A DNA stretch of 64,000 nt, from the NCBI GenBank assembly GCA_965198025.1, contig OZ240237.1, positions 1,612,001 to 1,676,000 of the forward strand. Reading direction: 5' to 3'. Position numbers and translations under genes: made by a program. Shown piece by piece: positions 25,434 to 33,769 of the stretch; the stretch's first letter is position 1, and each line of letters opens with the position of its first letter. The DNA is from CAYWWM01 sp965198025 (GTDB lineage Bacteria > Acidobacteriota > Terriglobia > 2-12-FULL-54-10). The notes beneath the pieces were generated by a model. That model ran no database searches, had not been told where the DNA came from, and was given only the letters and a program-made list of their open reading frames with translations.

Positions 25434-26477
25434 CTAGATTGGCCGGCTAGTGGCAGCAAAGACCTTCTCCTCGGCGATCTGGACGGCGTTCAAGGCAGCG
25501 AGGCGGACGTTGTCGAGCGTGCCCCAGATCCAGTAGCCCGAGGGGAGGGACGGGTCCTGCTCGACCGTGCCAAGGAAGATTTCATTCGAACCGGCAACGT
25601 TGACGACATCGGGTTGATCATTCGGCTGATCGCGGTCGCCCGAGTCGCTGAGGCGGAACGGCTGCCGCCGCAGAGCCTCTTCCAGAAATTCGATTTCAGC
25701 CGGGTCGGCAAGCTCCACGAAGCAGGCAAAGGCGTGGCCGTAGAAAATGGGCGCCTGGACCAGGCGGACAGCAGGCTGAGTGGCCCGCCGGCCGAGCAGT
25801 TCGCGCACATGGCGGCTAATGCGCGTCTGGGACTCCTGCAAGGTGGGAGCGCGGTTGCTGCCTGAGCTCGACAGGAAATTGAAGGCAACCTGGGCGCCGA
25901 AGACGTCCTTGGGAATTTCCTGGAGCGAAAGCAGGCTGGTGGTCTGGCTGCTGAGCTCCTCGATGCCCGCCCTGCCGTGCTCGCTGACGGATTCAAGGAC
26001 GGTAACGACGCAGCGGGTTACTTCAAACCGACGGGAAAGGCTTGCGAGAAGGCCGGCGACGGCCATGGCCACGGGGTGGGCCGAGACAGCCAGGCGGCTG
26101 TCCGTGCTGCGACTTCCCTGCTCGTTCCAGAGACCTTCGACCAAAGGGGCTCGCAAGCAGGCTCCGGGATGGGAGTCCAGAGAAAAGCTGAGATCAATGA
26201 CCTCGCAGCCGGAGTCCGCGGCCAACGGCCAGTGGGCTTCCGTCAACTCGGGCGAAGAAGCGAAGACGGCAAACGTCATGCCCCGGAAACTGTCTCTGCC
26301 GACGGGCTGGATGATGACGGGTTCGGCGTCAAACTCGGTGAGCTGGCCATGAGCTTCCTCGGCGTCGAGCAGTGCCAGACGGGCGACCGGGAAGCCGCGC
26401 TCCTGCAGAAGCGTCTTGATCTCTTTGCCCTTGAGCGTGGAGGCGCCGACGAGAGCAAGGTTGAAGGCGGAGGTCAT
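25434..26477 (-). CDS. Aspartate-semialdehyde-dehydrogenase-like protein without catalytic Cys
   Basis: 347 aa homologue of Asd with both the NAD-binding fold (FNLALVGASTLKGKEIKTLL at residues 5-24) and the dimerisation domain (SEHGRAGIEELSSQT, VAFNFL, VRLVQAPIFYGHAFACFVEL). Where active enzymes have the N-C-S/T catalytic cysteine, this one reads VSAHPVAMAV (131-140), with no Cys. The coenzyme loop also lacks the usual second glycine-rich turn. It probably does not reduce aspartyl phosphate; it may be a structural or regulatory paralogue. It is separate from lysine and threonine genes and 9 bases from pssA. Confidence 0.7.
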   Translation of the reverse strand: MTSAFNLALVGASTLKGKEIKTLLQERGFPVARLALLDAEEAHGQLTEFDAEPVIIQPVGRDSFRGMTFAVFASSPELTEAHWPLAADSGCEVIDLSFSLDSHPGACLRAPLVEGLWNEQGSRSTDSRLAVSAHPVAMAVAGLLASLSRRFEVTRCVVTVLESVSEHGRAGIEELSSQTTSLLSLQEIPKDVFGAQVAFNFLSSSGSNRAPTLQESQTRISRHVRELLGRRATQPAVRLVQAPIFYGHAFACFVELADPAEIEFLEEALRRQPFRLSDSGDRDQPNDQPDVVNVAGSNEIFLGTVEQDPSLPSGYWIWGTLDNVRLAALNAVQIAEEKVFAATSRPI

Positions 26478-26486
26478 GAGAACCAG

Positions 26487-27359
26487 TTACGTACTTTGCT
26501 CCTCGGCCGGCGCGGGGGCCTCGGCCGGGGTGCGGCGCAGCGCCTGGGAGAGTTTCAGGTAAACGCCGGAGAGAACGTAGGTGGAGGCGATAACCATCAA
26601 GACGGGTTTGGAATAGAAATAAATACCGGCGAAGATCGCTCCTACTAACAGAACCACGACGAAACGGCGCCTGCGGCGCAGGTCGAGTTCCTTGAAACTG
26701 TAATAGCGCCAAGTACTGACCATGAGCACAGCAATGGCAACCAGCAAGAGCAGCCAGAAGGGTACCCAGAGCCATTCGGCTTGCGGGACGCCGCCATAGA
26801 CGTGGACAATTGCAGCAACGAGGCCGGCGGCGGCTGGCGAGGGGAGGCCCACAAAGAATTTGCGTTCTGCACTACCCCTCGGGGCACTGCCCTGGAGGTT
26901 GAAGCGAGCCAGGCGGGCGGCAGCGGAGACTACAAACAGGAAACTGATGAGCCAGCCGACGGCCGTCAGATGCTGCACCAGAGCGGCTTCCGGGACCGTG
27001 AGGACTGCGCGTACGCCCCAAGCGAGCCCCAGGAAGGCGGGAGCGACGCCGAAGGAGATGGTGTCGGCGAGGGAATCAAACTCCTTGCCGAAGGCGCTGC
27101 TGGTTCCCATGAGGCGGGCCAAGCGTCCGTCGAGACCGTCAAACAAAACGGCGAAGCCAATGGCCCGGGCGGCGGCGTCAAAGTGAGCCGCGGCAACAGT
27201 CAAATCAACGGAGATCCATTGGCCGGCGTGGAAGGTCTCGGTCAAGGCGAAGTAGCCACAGAAAACATTGGCGACGGTAAAGAAACTCGGCAGAACGTAG
27301 GCGCCGGCGCGAAGGGACCTCGGGCGTGGCTCCGGGGAGCGCGCCTTCACTCTGGGCAT
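26487..27359 (-). CDS. pssA: CDP-diacylglycerol--serine O-phosphatidyltransferase
   Basis: 290 aa membrane enzyme that makes phosphatidylserine from CDP-diacylglycerol and serine. The CDP-alcohol phosphotransferase motif DG-x2-AR-x8-G-x3-D-x3-D is intact: DGRLARLMGTSSAFGKEFDSLAD near residues 76-98. Several hydrophobic segments follow and a Pro/Ala/Glu-rich tail ends the protein. It is paired with psd (64 bases apart), giving the complete PS to PE route. Confidence 0.92.
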   Translation of the reverse strand: MPRVKARSPEPRPRSLRAGAYVLPSFFTVANVFCGYFALTETFHAGQWISVDLTVAAAHFDAAARAIGFAVLFDGLDGRLARLMGTSSAFGKEFDSLADTISFGVAPAFLGLAWGVRAVLTVPEAALVQHLTAVGWLISFLFVVSAAARLARFNLQGSAPRGSAERKFFVGLPSPAAAGLVAAIVHVYGGVPQAEWLWVPFWLLLLVAIAVLMVSTWRYYSFKELDLRRRRRFVVVLLVGAIFAGIYFYSKPVLMVIASTYVLSGVYLKLSQALRRTPAEAPAPAEEQST

Positions 27360-27423
27360 GAAATGCTCCTCTGGCTATTCAGACGATGCGCCGGCTGCGG
27401 GTGATTTGCCATCGCTTGCGATT

Positions 27424-28071
27424 CTAACGCAAGGGGCGCTCGGAAACCAGCCGCGCCAGGATGCTGGAGCCGCCGGTGACCCGGTCGCCCACCACGACTG
27501 CGGGAGGCACATCATGCGGCAAGAACACATCCACGCGCGAGCCGAACTTGATGAGGCCGACGCGTTCGCCCAGCTCCACCCGGTCGCCGAGTTTCTTGCG
27601 AAAGACGATGCGGCGGGCGATGGTGCCAGCAATCTGCTTGAATGTGACGGTGAGGCTGTCTCCCTCAATGGTGAGGCTGTCTCCCTCAATCACGACGACG
27701 TTCTGCTCGTTTTCGACGGAAGCCTCGGGGCGGAAGGCCATCAGAAAGCGGCCCGGGTGGTAGCGGAGGCTGCGAATGGTGCCCGAAAGCGGGGCGCGGT
27801 TGACGTGTACGTCAAAGATCGACAGGAAAATACTGATCTTCCAGGCGCGGCGGCCATCGAGCTCGACTTCGCGGACATCCACGACCTTGCCGTCGGCCGG
27901 GGAGACGATGACGTCGCCGGCCGGGACGGAGCGCTCCGGGTCGCGGAAAAAGTAGAGCACAAAGGCGGCCAGAAACCAGAAGGGCACTCCCCAAGCAGGG
28001 CCGCCCCAGTAGGCGGCAAATAATCCTAGGAGAACAAAAGCGCAACTGTAGTATATTCCGTCACGAACCAT
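27424..28071 (-). CDS. psd: Phosphatidylserine decarboxylase (short form)
   Basis: 215 aa pyruvoyl enzyme that converts phosphatidylserine to phosphatidylethanolamine. Two N-terminal hydrophobic segments are followed by FFRDPERSVPAGDVIVSPADGKVVDV, FLSIFDVHVNRAPLSGTI and, near the C-terminus, GLIKFGSRVDVFLP, whose GS pair is the self-cleavage and pyruvoyl site. A perfect 21-base tandem duplication (27649-27669 and 27670-27690) doubles the peptide IEGDSLT in a loop. A TATAAT-like -10 element on the minus strand lies at 28135-28140. Confidence 0.92.
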   Translation of the reverse strand: MVRDGIYYSCAFVLLGLFAAYWGGPAWGVPFWFLAAFVLYFFRDPERSVPAGDVIVSPADGKVVDVREVELDGRRAWKISIFLSIFDVHVNRAPLSGTIRSLRYHPGRFLMAFRPEASVENEQNVVVIEGDSLTIEGDSLTVTFKQIAGTIARRIVFRKKLGDRVELGERVGLIKFGSRVDVFLPHDVPPAVVVGDRVTGGSSILARLVSERPLR

Positions 28072-28115
28072 GGACTCGCTCGTAAGCCGCGAGAAGCCCG
28101 GCGTCTAAGTCCTTG

Positions 28116-28140
28116 CCGGTCAGCGACCGGTATCATTATA
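28116..28140 (-). promoter_or_regulatory. Possible psd-pssA promoter with hairpin at the start site
   Basis: On the minus strand TATAAT (28140-28135) is a perfect -10. No good -35 is seen 16-18 bases upstream. Just downstream a perfect 6 bp stem CCGGTC/GACCGG with a 3-base loop (28116-28130) overlaps the expected start of transcription and could be an operator or leader hairpin. Confidence 0.4.
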
Positions 28141-28208
28141 AACCGACTGGGATGAAAAAAAGAGATTTGAGTGTCCGGGGACGAGTGGTCAGTTGAGAAT
28201 CGAGACCC

Positions 28209-28448
28209 TTACTGGGTCAGGCAACCGTCGCGCTTGTATCGCTGCAGAATCCGCTCCATCTGGTCCTTCAGCGACAACTTGCGTTTCTTGAGGTTGATTT
28301 CCTCAATCCGATCTTCAGCGGTGAGGTGGGAATGACTGTAGAGCTCTTCCAGCTTCCGTTTGTATTCGGAATGTTCTCTGGCTAACCGGGAAAACTCTTC
28401 ATTCGTGGCCATCAATTCTTGCTTCAGTTCCTCAAGACTCTTGTCCAT
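28209..28448 (-). CDS. YdcH-like DUF465 protein
   Basis: 79 aa, highly charged helical hairpin protein of the DUF465/YdcH family. It has the family's short helix, H-x-EY-type stretch (LAREHSEYKRKLEEL), a loop with HLTAEDRIEEINLKKRKLSLKDQMERIL, and basic C-terminus. Function unknown. It sits 33 bases after the truncated rimI on the same strand. Confidence 0.8.
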   Translation of the reverse strand: MDKSLEELKQELMATNEEFSRLAREHSEYKRKLEELYSHSHLTAEDRIEEINLKKRKLSLKDQMERILQRYKRDGCLTQ

Positions 28449-28481
28449 TTCGGGGTGGACACCTCCTGAGTGGGCTGATTT

Positions 28482-28784
28482 TCAATTCACCGTAACATCC
28501 CTCCGGAGGAATTGCAAGAAAAGCAGGCGCGAGCCAAGGCCGCGATGCCGCTCGGCGGGAAGCACAGCCAGGTTCAGCACTTCTGCTTCGTCGCTTGTTA
28601 CCCGAAAACAGATGAATCCGGCTATGGCGCCTGCGATTTCGGCTACGAGGCATTCGCCCTGTCGGGGATCGTGCAGGAACATGGCGTAGGCTTCGCGGTT
28701 CCATGGAGCAGCCTCCGGCGAGGCGGCAGCGACGGCGAGAACGGGGGCAGGGTCGGGAGCTGTAAGCGGCCGGACTCGGATCAT
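28482..28784 (-). pseudogene. Truncated RimI-type N-acetyltransferase
   Basis: From ATG 28784 the 100 aa product starts like RimI (MIRVRPLTAPDPAPVLAV) and keeps the GNAT beta-4 strand and acetyl-CoA loop (EAEVLNLAVLPAERHRGLGSRLL), but stops 12 residues later. The last third of the fold, normally with LEVR-x-SN-x-A-x-LY-x-x-GF, is missing, and no continuation is seen in other frames before the next gene. RimI acetylates ribosomal protein S18 and usually follows tsaB, as here. I judge it non-functional unless the family has a shortened form. Confidence 0.6.
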
Positions 28785-28860
28785 AAAATCGAATCGTGTT
28801 GCCGCTTCGCTCCTCGGGATGCCCCCAGAGAGCAGAGGCGGAGGATCTTCAGGGTGCAGA

Positions 28861-29643
28861 TCAATCCTTCCAGAATAATTCCGCGTCGGATACGCGCACG
28901 TAGTTGGCGTCGGCGGCCAGGGCGCCGCTTCCCTTCCCCTGACGGAAGCGTTCGAGAGCCACGCGGGCAACGGTTCCCGCGATCCGGGGCGAAACGCCGA
29001 TCAGCGAATCGAGGGGCCATCCGAATTCCTCGATCGCCGGCAAAAGGAAGGCTTCGTCGGTGACTACGAAGCGAAGTCGCTCGGCGGGCAGGCCGGTAGA
29101 TTTGATTTGCGTCAAAAAAGTTCGAAGAGAACAGACGGAGTCCGGGATAACAGGCTGCAAGCTAGCTCCTTCGTTTTTCGAGAGATTGTAGACTGCGGCA
29201 AACACCTGTCCCCGGCGCGCATCGAACACTGGAGCGATGTGGGCGTGGGCCGAGGCTGTTTCCGAAAGACTCTTGCCGATCGCTACCTCCCGGAAGTTCC
29301 TGTTGCCAACGCCAAAGGCCAGCGCCTGGAGTGTTGAGATGGGGATTATCGGTTTGTTGTGGACTTCAGCAAGCCCCTTGACGGCGGTGAGTCCGAGGCG
29401 GACTCCGGTGAAAGCGCCGGGGCCGGCAGTGACAGCGTAGAGATCAATATTTGCAGTCGAGAGGCTGTTTCGGGCCAGTAGCTGCCGGATTTCTTCATGG
29501 AGCGACACGCTGCGCCAGCAGGGCGGCAGAGCGACGATTTCGGGTTTCTCCGTTGCGCGGCTATCACCCCAAGGAGAAGAGTTCTCCAGCAGAAGCGCAA
29601 TGCTCCCCGGTTCGAGACAGGTGTCCACGGCCAGGATGTTCAT
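28861..29643 (-). CDS. tsaB: tRNA threonylcarbamoyladenosine biosynthesis protein TsaB
   Basis: 260 aa ASKHA-fold partner of TsaD in making t6A37 of ANN-decoding tRNAs. It begins MNILAVDTCLEPGSIALL and has the family signature ITLYAVTAGPGAFTGVRLGLTAVKGLAEVHNKPIIPISTL in slightly varied form (residues about 75-114). C-terminal YVRVSDAELFWKD is also typical. ATG 29643 places the family N-terminus at residue 1; in-frame codons further upstream are not conserved. It is divergent from trpS. Confidence 0.9.
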   Translation of the reverse strand: MNILAVDTCLEPGSIALLLENSSPWGDSRATEKPEIVALPPCWRSVSLHEEIRQLLARNSLSTANIDLYAVTAGPGAFTGVRLGLTAVKGLAEVHNKPIIPISTLQALAFGVGNRNFREVAIGKSLSETASAHAHIAPVFDARRGQVFAAVYNLSKNEGASLQPVIPDSVCSLRTFLTQIKSTGLPAERLRFVVTDEAFLLPAIEEFGWPLDSLIGVSPRIAGTVARVALERFRQGKGSGALAADANYVRVSDAELFWKD

Positions 29644-29725
29644 AGGCGAAATCCACCGAATTCCAATATACTGGGGTTCCGAGGGTTGTGCTACCATTCC
29701 TTTCGACGCAGGCAAAGCAAATCGG

Positions 29726-30742
29726 ATGGCTTCCCCGACAAATCAACCCAGGCGAGGGCGGGTGCTGAGCGGATTGCGTCCGACGGGCGAGATCCATATC
29801 GGACACCTGGCCGGGGCGATCCAGAATTGGATCGACTTGCAAAGCAAGTACGAGAGCTACTTCTGCATCGTGGACTGGCATGCGCTGACGACGCATTACG
29901 CCGACACGAGCAGCCTGCAGCAGGACATCGCCGGGAACGTGATGGACTTTCTGGCGTCAGGAATCGATCCGGAGAAGGCGACGCTGTTCCTGCAATCGAC
30001 CGTGCCGGAGCACGCCGAGCTGCACCTGCTGTTGTCGCTGATTACGCCGCTCGGGTGGCTGGAGCGAGTGCCCACCTATAAGGAGCAGCGCGAGCAGATC
30101 CGGGACAAGGACCTGGGAACCTACGGGTTCCTGGGCTACCCGGTGCTGCAGGCGGCCGACATCCTGATGTACCGGGCCGACTACGTACCGGTGGGCGAGG
30201 ACCAGGTATCGCACATCGAGTTGACGCGGGAAATCTGCCGGCGGTTCAACAACTACTACGGCGGGGTATTTCCCGAGCCGCAGCCGCTTTTAACCAAGAC
30301 TCCGCGCGTCCCGGGAATCGACGGGCGCAAAATGAGCAAGAGCTACGGAAACGCGATTTCGCTGAGCGACCCGGAACCGGCGATCCGCGAAAAAGTGTCG
30401 AACATGATCACCGACCCGGCACGGAAACGACGCTCAGATCCGGGCGATCCGGACGTCTGCCCCTTGTTTGCGTATCACAAATTGTTCTCGCCAAAGGAAA
30501 CGGTCGAGATGGTGAACGTCGAGTGCCGCCGGGCCGGCATCGGGTGCGTGGAGGACAAGAAGCTCCTGACCGGGAACCTGCTCCAGGCGCTGGCGCCGAT
30601 TCAAAAGCGGCGGCAGGAACTAGAGAAAAATCCAAACGCGGTCCGGGACGTTCTGGCGGACGGCGCGCGCAAGGCGAAAGTTACGGCAGAGGAGACCATG
30701 GATCAAGTGCGGACGGCGATGAACCTAAAGGCGGGGTGGTGA
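29726..30742 (+). CDS. trpS: Tryptophan--tRNA ligase
   Basis: 338 aa class I synthetase that charges tRNA-Trp. VLSGLRPTGEIHIGHLAGAI carries the HIGH motif, FLGYPVLQAADILMYRADYVPVGEDQ the Trp/ATP pocket, and GRKMSKSYGNAISL the KMSKS loop. ATG 29726 is chosen because it puts the synthetase start at the family position; the frame extends upstream over tsaB without conserved text. Confidence 0.95.
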   Translation: MASPTNQPRRGRVLSGLRPTGEIHIGHLAGAIQNWIDLQSKYESYFCIVDWHALTTHYADTSSLQQDIAGNVMDFLASGIDPEKATLFLQSTVPEHAELHLLLSLITPLGWLERVPTYKEQREQIRDKDLGTYGFLGYPVLQAADILMYRADYVPVGEDQVSHIELTREICRRFNNYYGGVFPEPQPLLTKTPRVPGIDGRKMSKSYGNAISLSDPEPAIREKVSNMITDPARKRRSDPGDPDVCPLFAYHKLFSPKETVEMVNVECRRAGIGCVEDKKLLTGNLLQALAPIQKRRQELEKNPNAVRDVLADGARKAKVTAEETMDQVRTAMNLKAGW

Positions 30743-30762
30743 ATGCTCCTTGGGGATAAGGG

Positions 30763-31539
30763 ATGGAACAGCCGTACAGCGTGAAGCTGGAGGCCTACGA
30801 AGGACCGCTCGATCTGCTGTTGGATTTGATCCGCAAGCAGGAGATCAACATCTACGACATCCCGATTGCGCAGATCACAGCGCAGTATCTCGAATACGTG
30901 CAGCAGAACCTGGAGCGGCTGAACCCGGAAGCGGCGGGAGAGTTCCTGCTGATGGCAGCAACGCTGATCCATATCAAGTCGCGCATGCTGTTGCCGCCCG
31001 ACCCGACACTCCCGGCCGAAGAACAGGAGGACCCACGGGCGGAGTTGGTGCAGCAATTGCTCGAGCACGAGAAATTCAAAAGGGCCGCGCAGATGCTGCA
31101 ACAGAAGCGCGTGGTGCAGAGCGCAACGTGGTCGCAGCCGGGGTTGAACGAGTTTCTGGACCCGGAAGCCGAGCCGAACCTGGCAGTCTCACTCTATGAT
31201 CTGGTGAAGGTATTCCAGCAGGTGCTCGACCGGGCGAAGCAGAAACCCCTGCTGGACGTGGAAGAGGAGCGGGTCAGCGTTGCCCAAATGATGGACCACT
31301 TGTGCCGCCTGCTGGCGGCGCGTCGGGAGGCTCTGCCGCTGCGGGAGGTGCTCGAAAGACTGCGGTCGCGCGACGCGATTGTAGCGACGTTCCTGGCACT
31401 GCTGGAGCTTGTCCGGCTGCAGGCTGTGGCGGTGCGGCAAAGAGCTTCATTCGGCGAAATCCTGTTGCGCAAGTTTCACAAGTTCACTGAAGTTGTGGCG
31501 GGAACGCAACAGCGGGTGGACGAGGAGTACAAGCAATAG
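30763..31539 (+). CDS. scpA: Segregation and condensation protein A
   Basis: 258 aa kleisin subunit that bridges SMC heads with ScpB. N-terminal text YSVKLEAYEGPLDLLLDLIRKQEINIYDIPIAQITAQYLEY and EFLLMAATLIHIKSRMLLP is diagnostic; the C-terminal winged-helix region reads IVATFLALLELVRLQAVAVRQ. It begins 20 bases after trpS and is followed by scpB after one base. Confidence 0.94.
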   Translation: MEQPYSVKLEAYEGPLDLLLDLIRKQEINIYDIPIAQITAQYLEYVQQNLERLNPEAAGEFLLMAATLIHIKSRMLLPPDPTLPAEEQEDPRAELVQQLLEHEKFKRAAQMLQQKRVVQSATWSQPGLNEFLDPEAEPNLAVSLYDLVKVFQQVLDRAKQKPLLDVEEERVSVAQMMDHLCRLLAARREALPLREVLERLRSRDAIVATFLALLELVRLQAVAVRQRASFGEILLRKFHKFTEVVAGTQQRVDEEYKQ

Positions 31540-31540
31540 C

Positions 31541-32197
31541 GTGGAGACTCAGGGACAGGATCGGGGTTTGCAGGCGGCGGTGGAGGCGATCGTCTACGTC
31601 GCGGACGAGCCCGTGACGATTAAACAGATCTCGACAGCGCTCGGCGGAGTGAGCCACGAAAGCGTCCGAGAGGCGCTGTGGATGCTTTTAGAACGGTACC
31701 GGACGGAGGATCATGGGATTGAAGTCCGGGAGATCGCCGGCGGGTACAAGATGTTCACGAAGCCAGAGCATCACGAAACGGTCCGGCGGTTCGTGAAAGA
31801 AATAACGCCGCCGCTGAAGCTCTCGATGGCGGCGCTTGAAACACTGGCTACGGTCGCCTACCGCCAGCCGATTACGCTGCCGGAAATCCACCAGATCCGA
31901 GGCGTGGACGCGACCGCTGCCGTCAAGACGCTGCTCGACCGGAAGCTGGTGACGACGGCCGGACGCAAGAACGTGATTGGACGTCCGATCCTCTACCGAA
32001 CGACCCAGGAGTTTTTGATGCAGTTCGGGCTGAGTCGCCTTGACGAATTGCCGAGCATCGAGGAATTCGAAGAGCTGGCGCAGGCCGCCCTGGGCGACGC
32101 CTTCAACGAAACGCAGGAAGAATTGCCGGCGGCGGAACCAGAACCGGCGGCACAGGCCGTAGCTCCCAATCCCGGCGAGAAACCCGATGGCGCTTGA
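31541..32197 (+). CDS. scpB: Segregation and condensation protein B
   Basis: 218 aa partner of ScpA with two winged-helix domains. Recognised by LQAAVEAIVYVADEPVTIKQI, IREIAGGYKMFT-like text, LSMAALETLATVAYRQPITLPEIHQIRGVDATAAVKTLLDRKLV and GRPILYRTTQEFLMQFGLSRLDELPS. GTG 31541 follows the scpA stop by one base and is the best placed start. The C-terminal tail is Ala/Glu/Pro-rich. It overlaps rluB by 11 bases. Confidence 0.92.
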   Translation: METQGQDRGLQAAVEAIVYVADEPVTIKQISTALGGVSHESVREALWMLLERYRTEDHGIEVREIAGGYKMFTKPEHHETVRRFVKEITPPLKLSMAALETLATVAYRQPITLPEIHQIRGVDATAAVKTLLDRKLVTTAGRKNVIGRPILYRTTQEFLMQFGLSRLDELPSIEEFEELAQAALGDAFNETQEELPAAEPEPAAQAVAPNPGEKPDGA

Positions 32198-32996
32198 GCG
32201 CCTCCAGAAAATTATTGCGCGGGCCGGCATTGCTTCACGCCGCAAAGCAGAAGAACTAATCCTGGCGGAGCGTGTAACCGTAAACGGCACGGTTGCAAGC
32301 GAGCTGGGGAGCAAGGCAGACCCGGCGACAGACGGAATCCGTGTAGACGGCAAACCCATTCACGCGCCGCGGCAGGTGATCTATCTTGCGCTCAACAAGC
32401 CGCGCGGCTGCGTCACCACGCTGTCGGACCCGGAAGGGCGGCCGACTGTAATGGACTACCTGAAGGGGATCCAGGAACGTGTGTACCCCGTAGGGCGGCT
32501 CGATTTTCATACCGAGGGATTGCTGCTGCTGACGAACGACGGTGAGTTTGCCAACCGTGTGATGGCGGGAGCCTCGGGCGTCCCGAAGACGTACTGGGTG
32601 AAAGTGGCGGGGCCGCCAAAGGAGAATGACCTTGAGCGGCTGCGCCGGGGGATCGTGCTCGACGGGCGCAAGACACGTCCGGCAGAGATTCGATTCCTGC
32701 GCCGCGACGAAGCGAAACTCAGTGGGCAGAAGGCGGGCAATCCGTGGTTTGAGATGGTGCTGCGCGAGGGCCGGCAAAACCAGATCCGGCGCATGTTCGA
32801 GCGGATCGGGAATCCAGTGCGAAAGCTGAAGCGGGTCGGTATCGGGCCGGTCAAGCTGGGCCGCCTGGCTCTTGGTACGTATCGTCTGCTGACGGCAGCG
32901 GAGATTCGGAGCCTGCGAAGAGGGAGCCGCGCAGAGAAGGCTTCGGTCCATCGCCACCCGCAAAGGCAGGCTCGTCGGGACTACAAGCAACGATGA
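32187..32996 (+). CDS. rluB: RluB/RsuA-type rRNA pseudouridine synthase
   Basis: 269 aa enzyme with an N-terminal S4 domain (ERLQKIIARAGIASRRKAEELILAERVTVNG) and the pseudouridine synthase core with the catalytic Asp in YPVGRLDFHTEGLLLLTNDGEFANRVM. REGRQNQIRRMFERIGNPVRKLKRVGIGPV is the usual C-terminal core. The tail is very basic. The scpA-scpB-rluB order is conserved in many bacteria. Confidence 0.93.
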   Translation: MALERLQKIIARAGIASRRKAEELILAERVTVNGTVASELGSKADPATDGIRVDGKPIHAPRQVIYLALNKPRGCVTTLSDPEGRPTVMDYLKGIQERVYPVGRLDFHTEGLLLLTNDGEFANRVMAGASGVPKTYWVKVAGPPKENDLERLRRGIVLDGRKTRPAEIRFLRRDEAKLSGQKAGNPWFEMVLREGRQNQIRRMFERIGNPVRKLKRVGIGPVKLGRLALGTYRLLTAAEIRSLRRGSRAEKASVHRHPQRQARRDYKQR

Positions 32997-33415
32997 ATGA
33001 AAATGAGGACGGAACAATCCGGAACATTCTGGAGACGACACGGGTAATCGCCGTAGTGGGCCTGTCACACAAGTCATGGCGAGCGAGCAACCGAGTCTCC
33101 GGGTACATGCAAGCGGAAGGGTACAGAATTATTCCGGTAAATCCGAAGGAAACTAAAGTGTTCGGGGAAAAGGCCTATGCGCGAATCGAAGATGTTCCCG
33201 AAAAGATTGATCTGGTGAACGTGTTCCGACGCTCCGAGCTCGTGCCGCCGGTGGTGGAGTCGGCGATTCGGGTGGGGGCAAAGGCGGTTTGGATGCAGGA
33301 AGAGGTCATCCATGAGCAGGCGGCCGAGCGGGCGCGGGCAGCAGGATTACAGGTGGTGATGGACCGGTGCATCATGCAGGAACATTTGCGGTGGAAACGC
33401 GAAACCGCGTCATAG
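32993..33415 (+). CDS. CoA-binding domain protein (YccU type)
   Basis: 140 aa single Rossmann domain of the CoA-binding family. IRNILETTRVIAVVGLSHKSWRASNRVSGYMQAEGYRIIPVNP and ARIEDVPEKIDLVNVFRRSELVPPVV, AVWMQEEVIHEQAAERARAAGLQVVMDRC are characteristic. The biochemical role is unknown. Its ATG overlaps the rluB stop by four bases. Confidence 0.85.
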   Translation: MNENEDGTIRNILETTRVIAVVGLSHKSWRASNRVSGYMQAEGYRIIPVNPKETKVFGEKAYARIEDVPEKIDLVNVFRRSELVPPVVESAIRVGAKAVWMQEEVIHEQAAERARAAGLQVVMDRCIMQEHLRWKRETAS

Positions 33416-33769
33416 CTCGCGGCTGATCCAAACAACCTCGCCACGGACGATAGTCAATATCTCCCGACCTTCAAGTAATACTTTAATTGTTTCCCCTTCC
33501 GCCAGTTGGGATTTTCTGCGACCAGAACCACCGAGTTGGCGGGCGAAACTTGGAAACGATTCGGCGGGGTGGTTTTTATGCCACAGCGTGCCTTACTGGT
33601 TACCTTTCTGGTTCCCTTTGCCGCCGCCCCACCCATGCACCGTCCGCAAGGCCCGAAACGCCCTTTTTTTTAGTGTTTTTATAGTGAATTTGGTATTCCG
33701 AAGGAACGGAAGGAACCGCAAGAACCGAATCTACCGCAGGAACCGAAAATCGCCGGAAACGGCGTTTTT
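33416..33769. other. Noncoding AT-rich spacer with CGGTTCYT-type repeats
   Basis: No supported gene. Bases 33693-33750 contain several GGAACCG/AGAACCG repeats, matching in inverted orientation the TTCGGTTC-type repeat at 44977-45020. A run of eight T at 33663-33670 may end transcription of the scpA-rluB-CoA-binding run, but the hairpin before it is weak. On the minus strand a short frame ends LLEGREILTIVRGEVVWISREL at 33411; it has no proper start and I cannot assign it. Confidence 0.4.

Noticed and set aside
33411..33560. Short minus-strand frame ending LLEGREILTIVRGEVVWISREL, thought of as a possible antitoxin piece
   Set aside because: No start codon with a ribosome site, no partner gene, and no firm family match.
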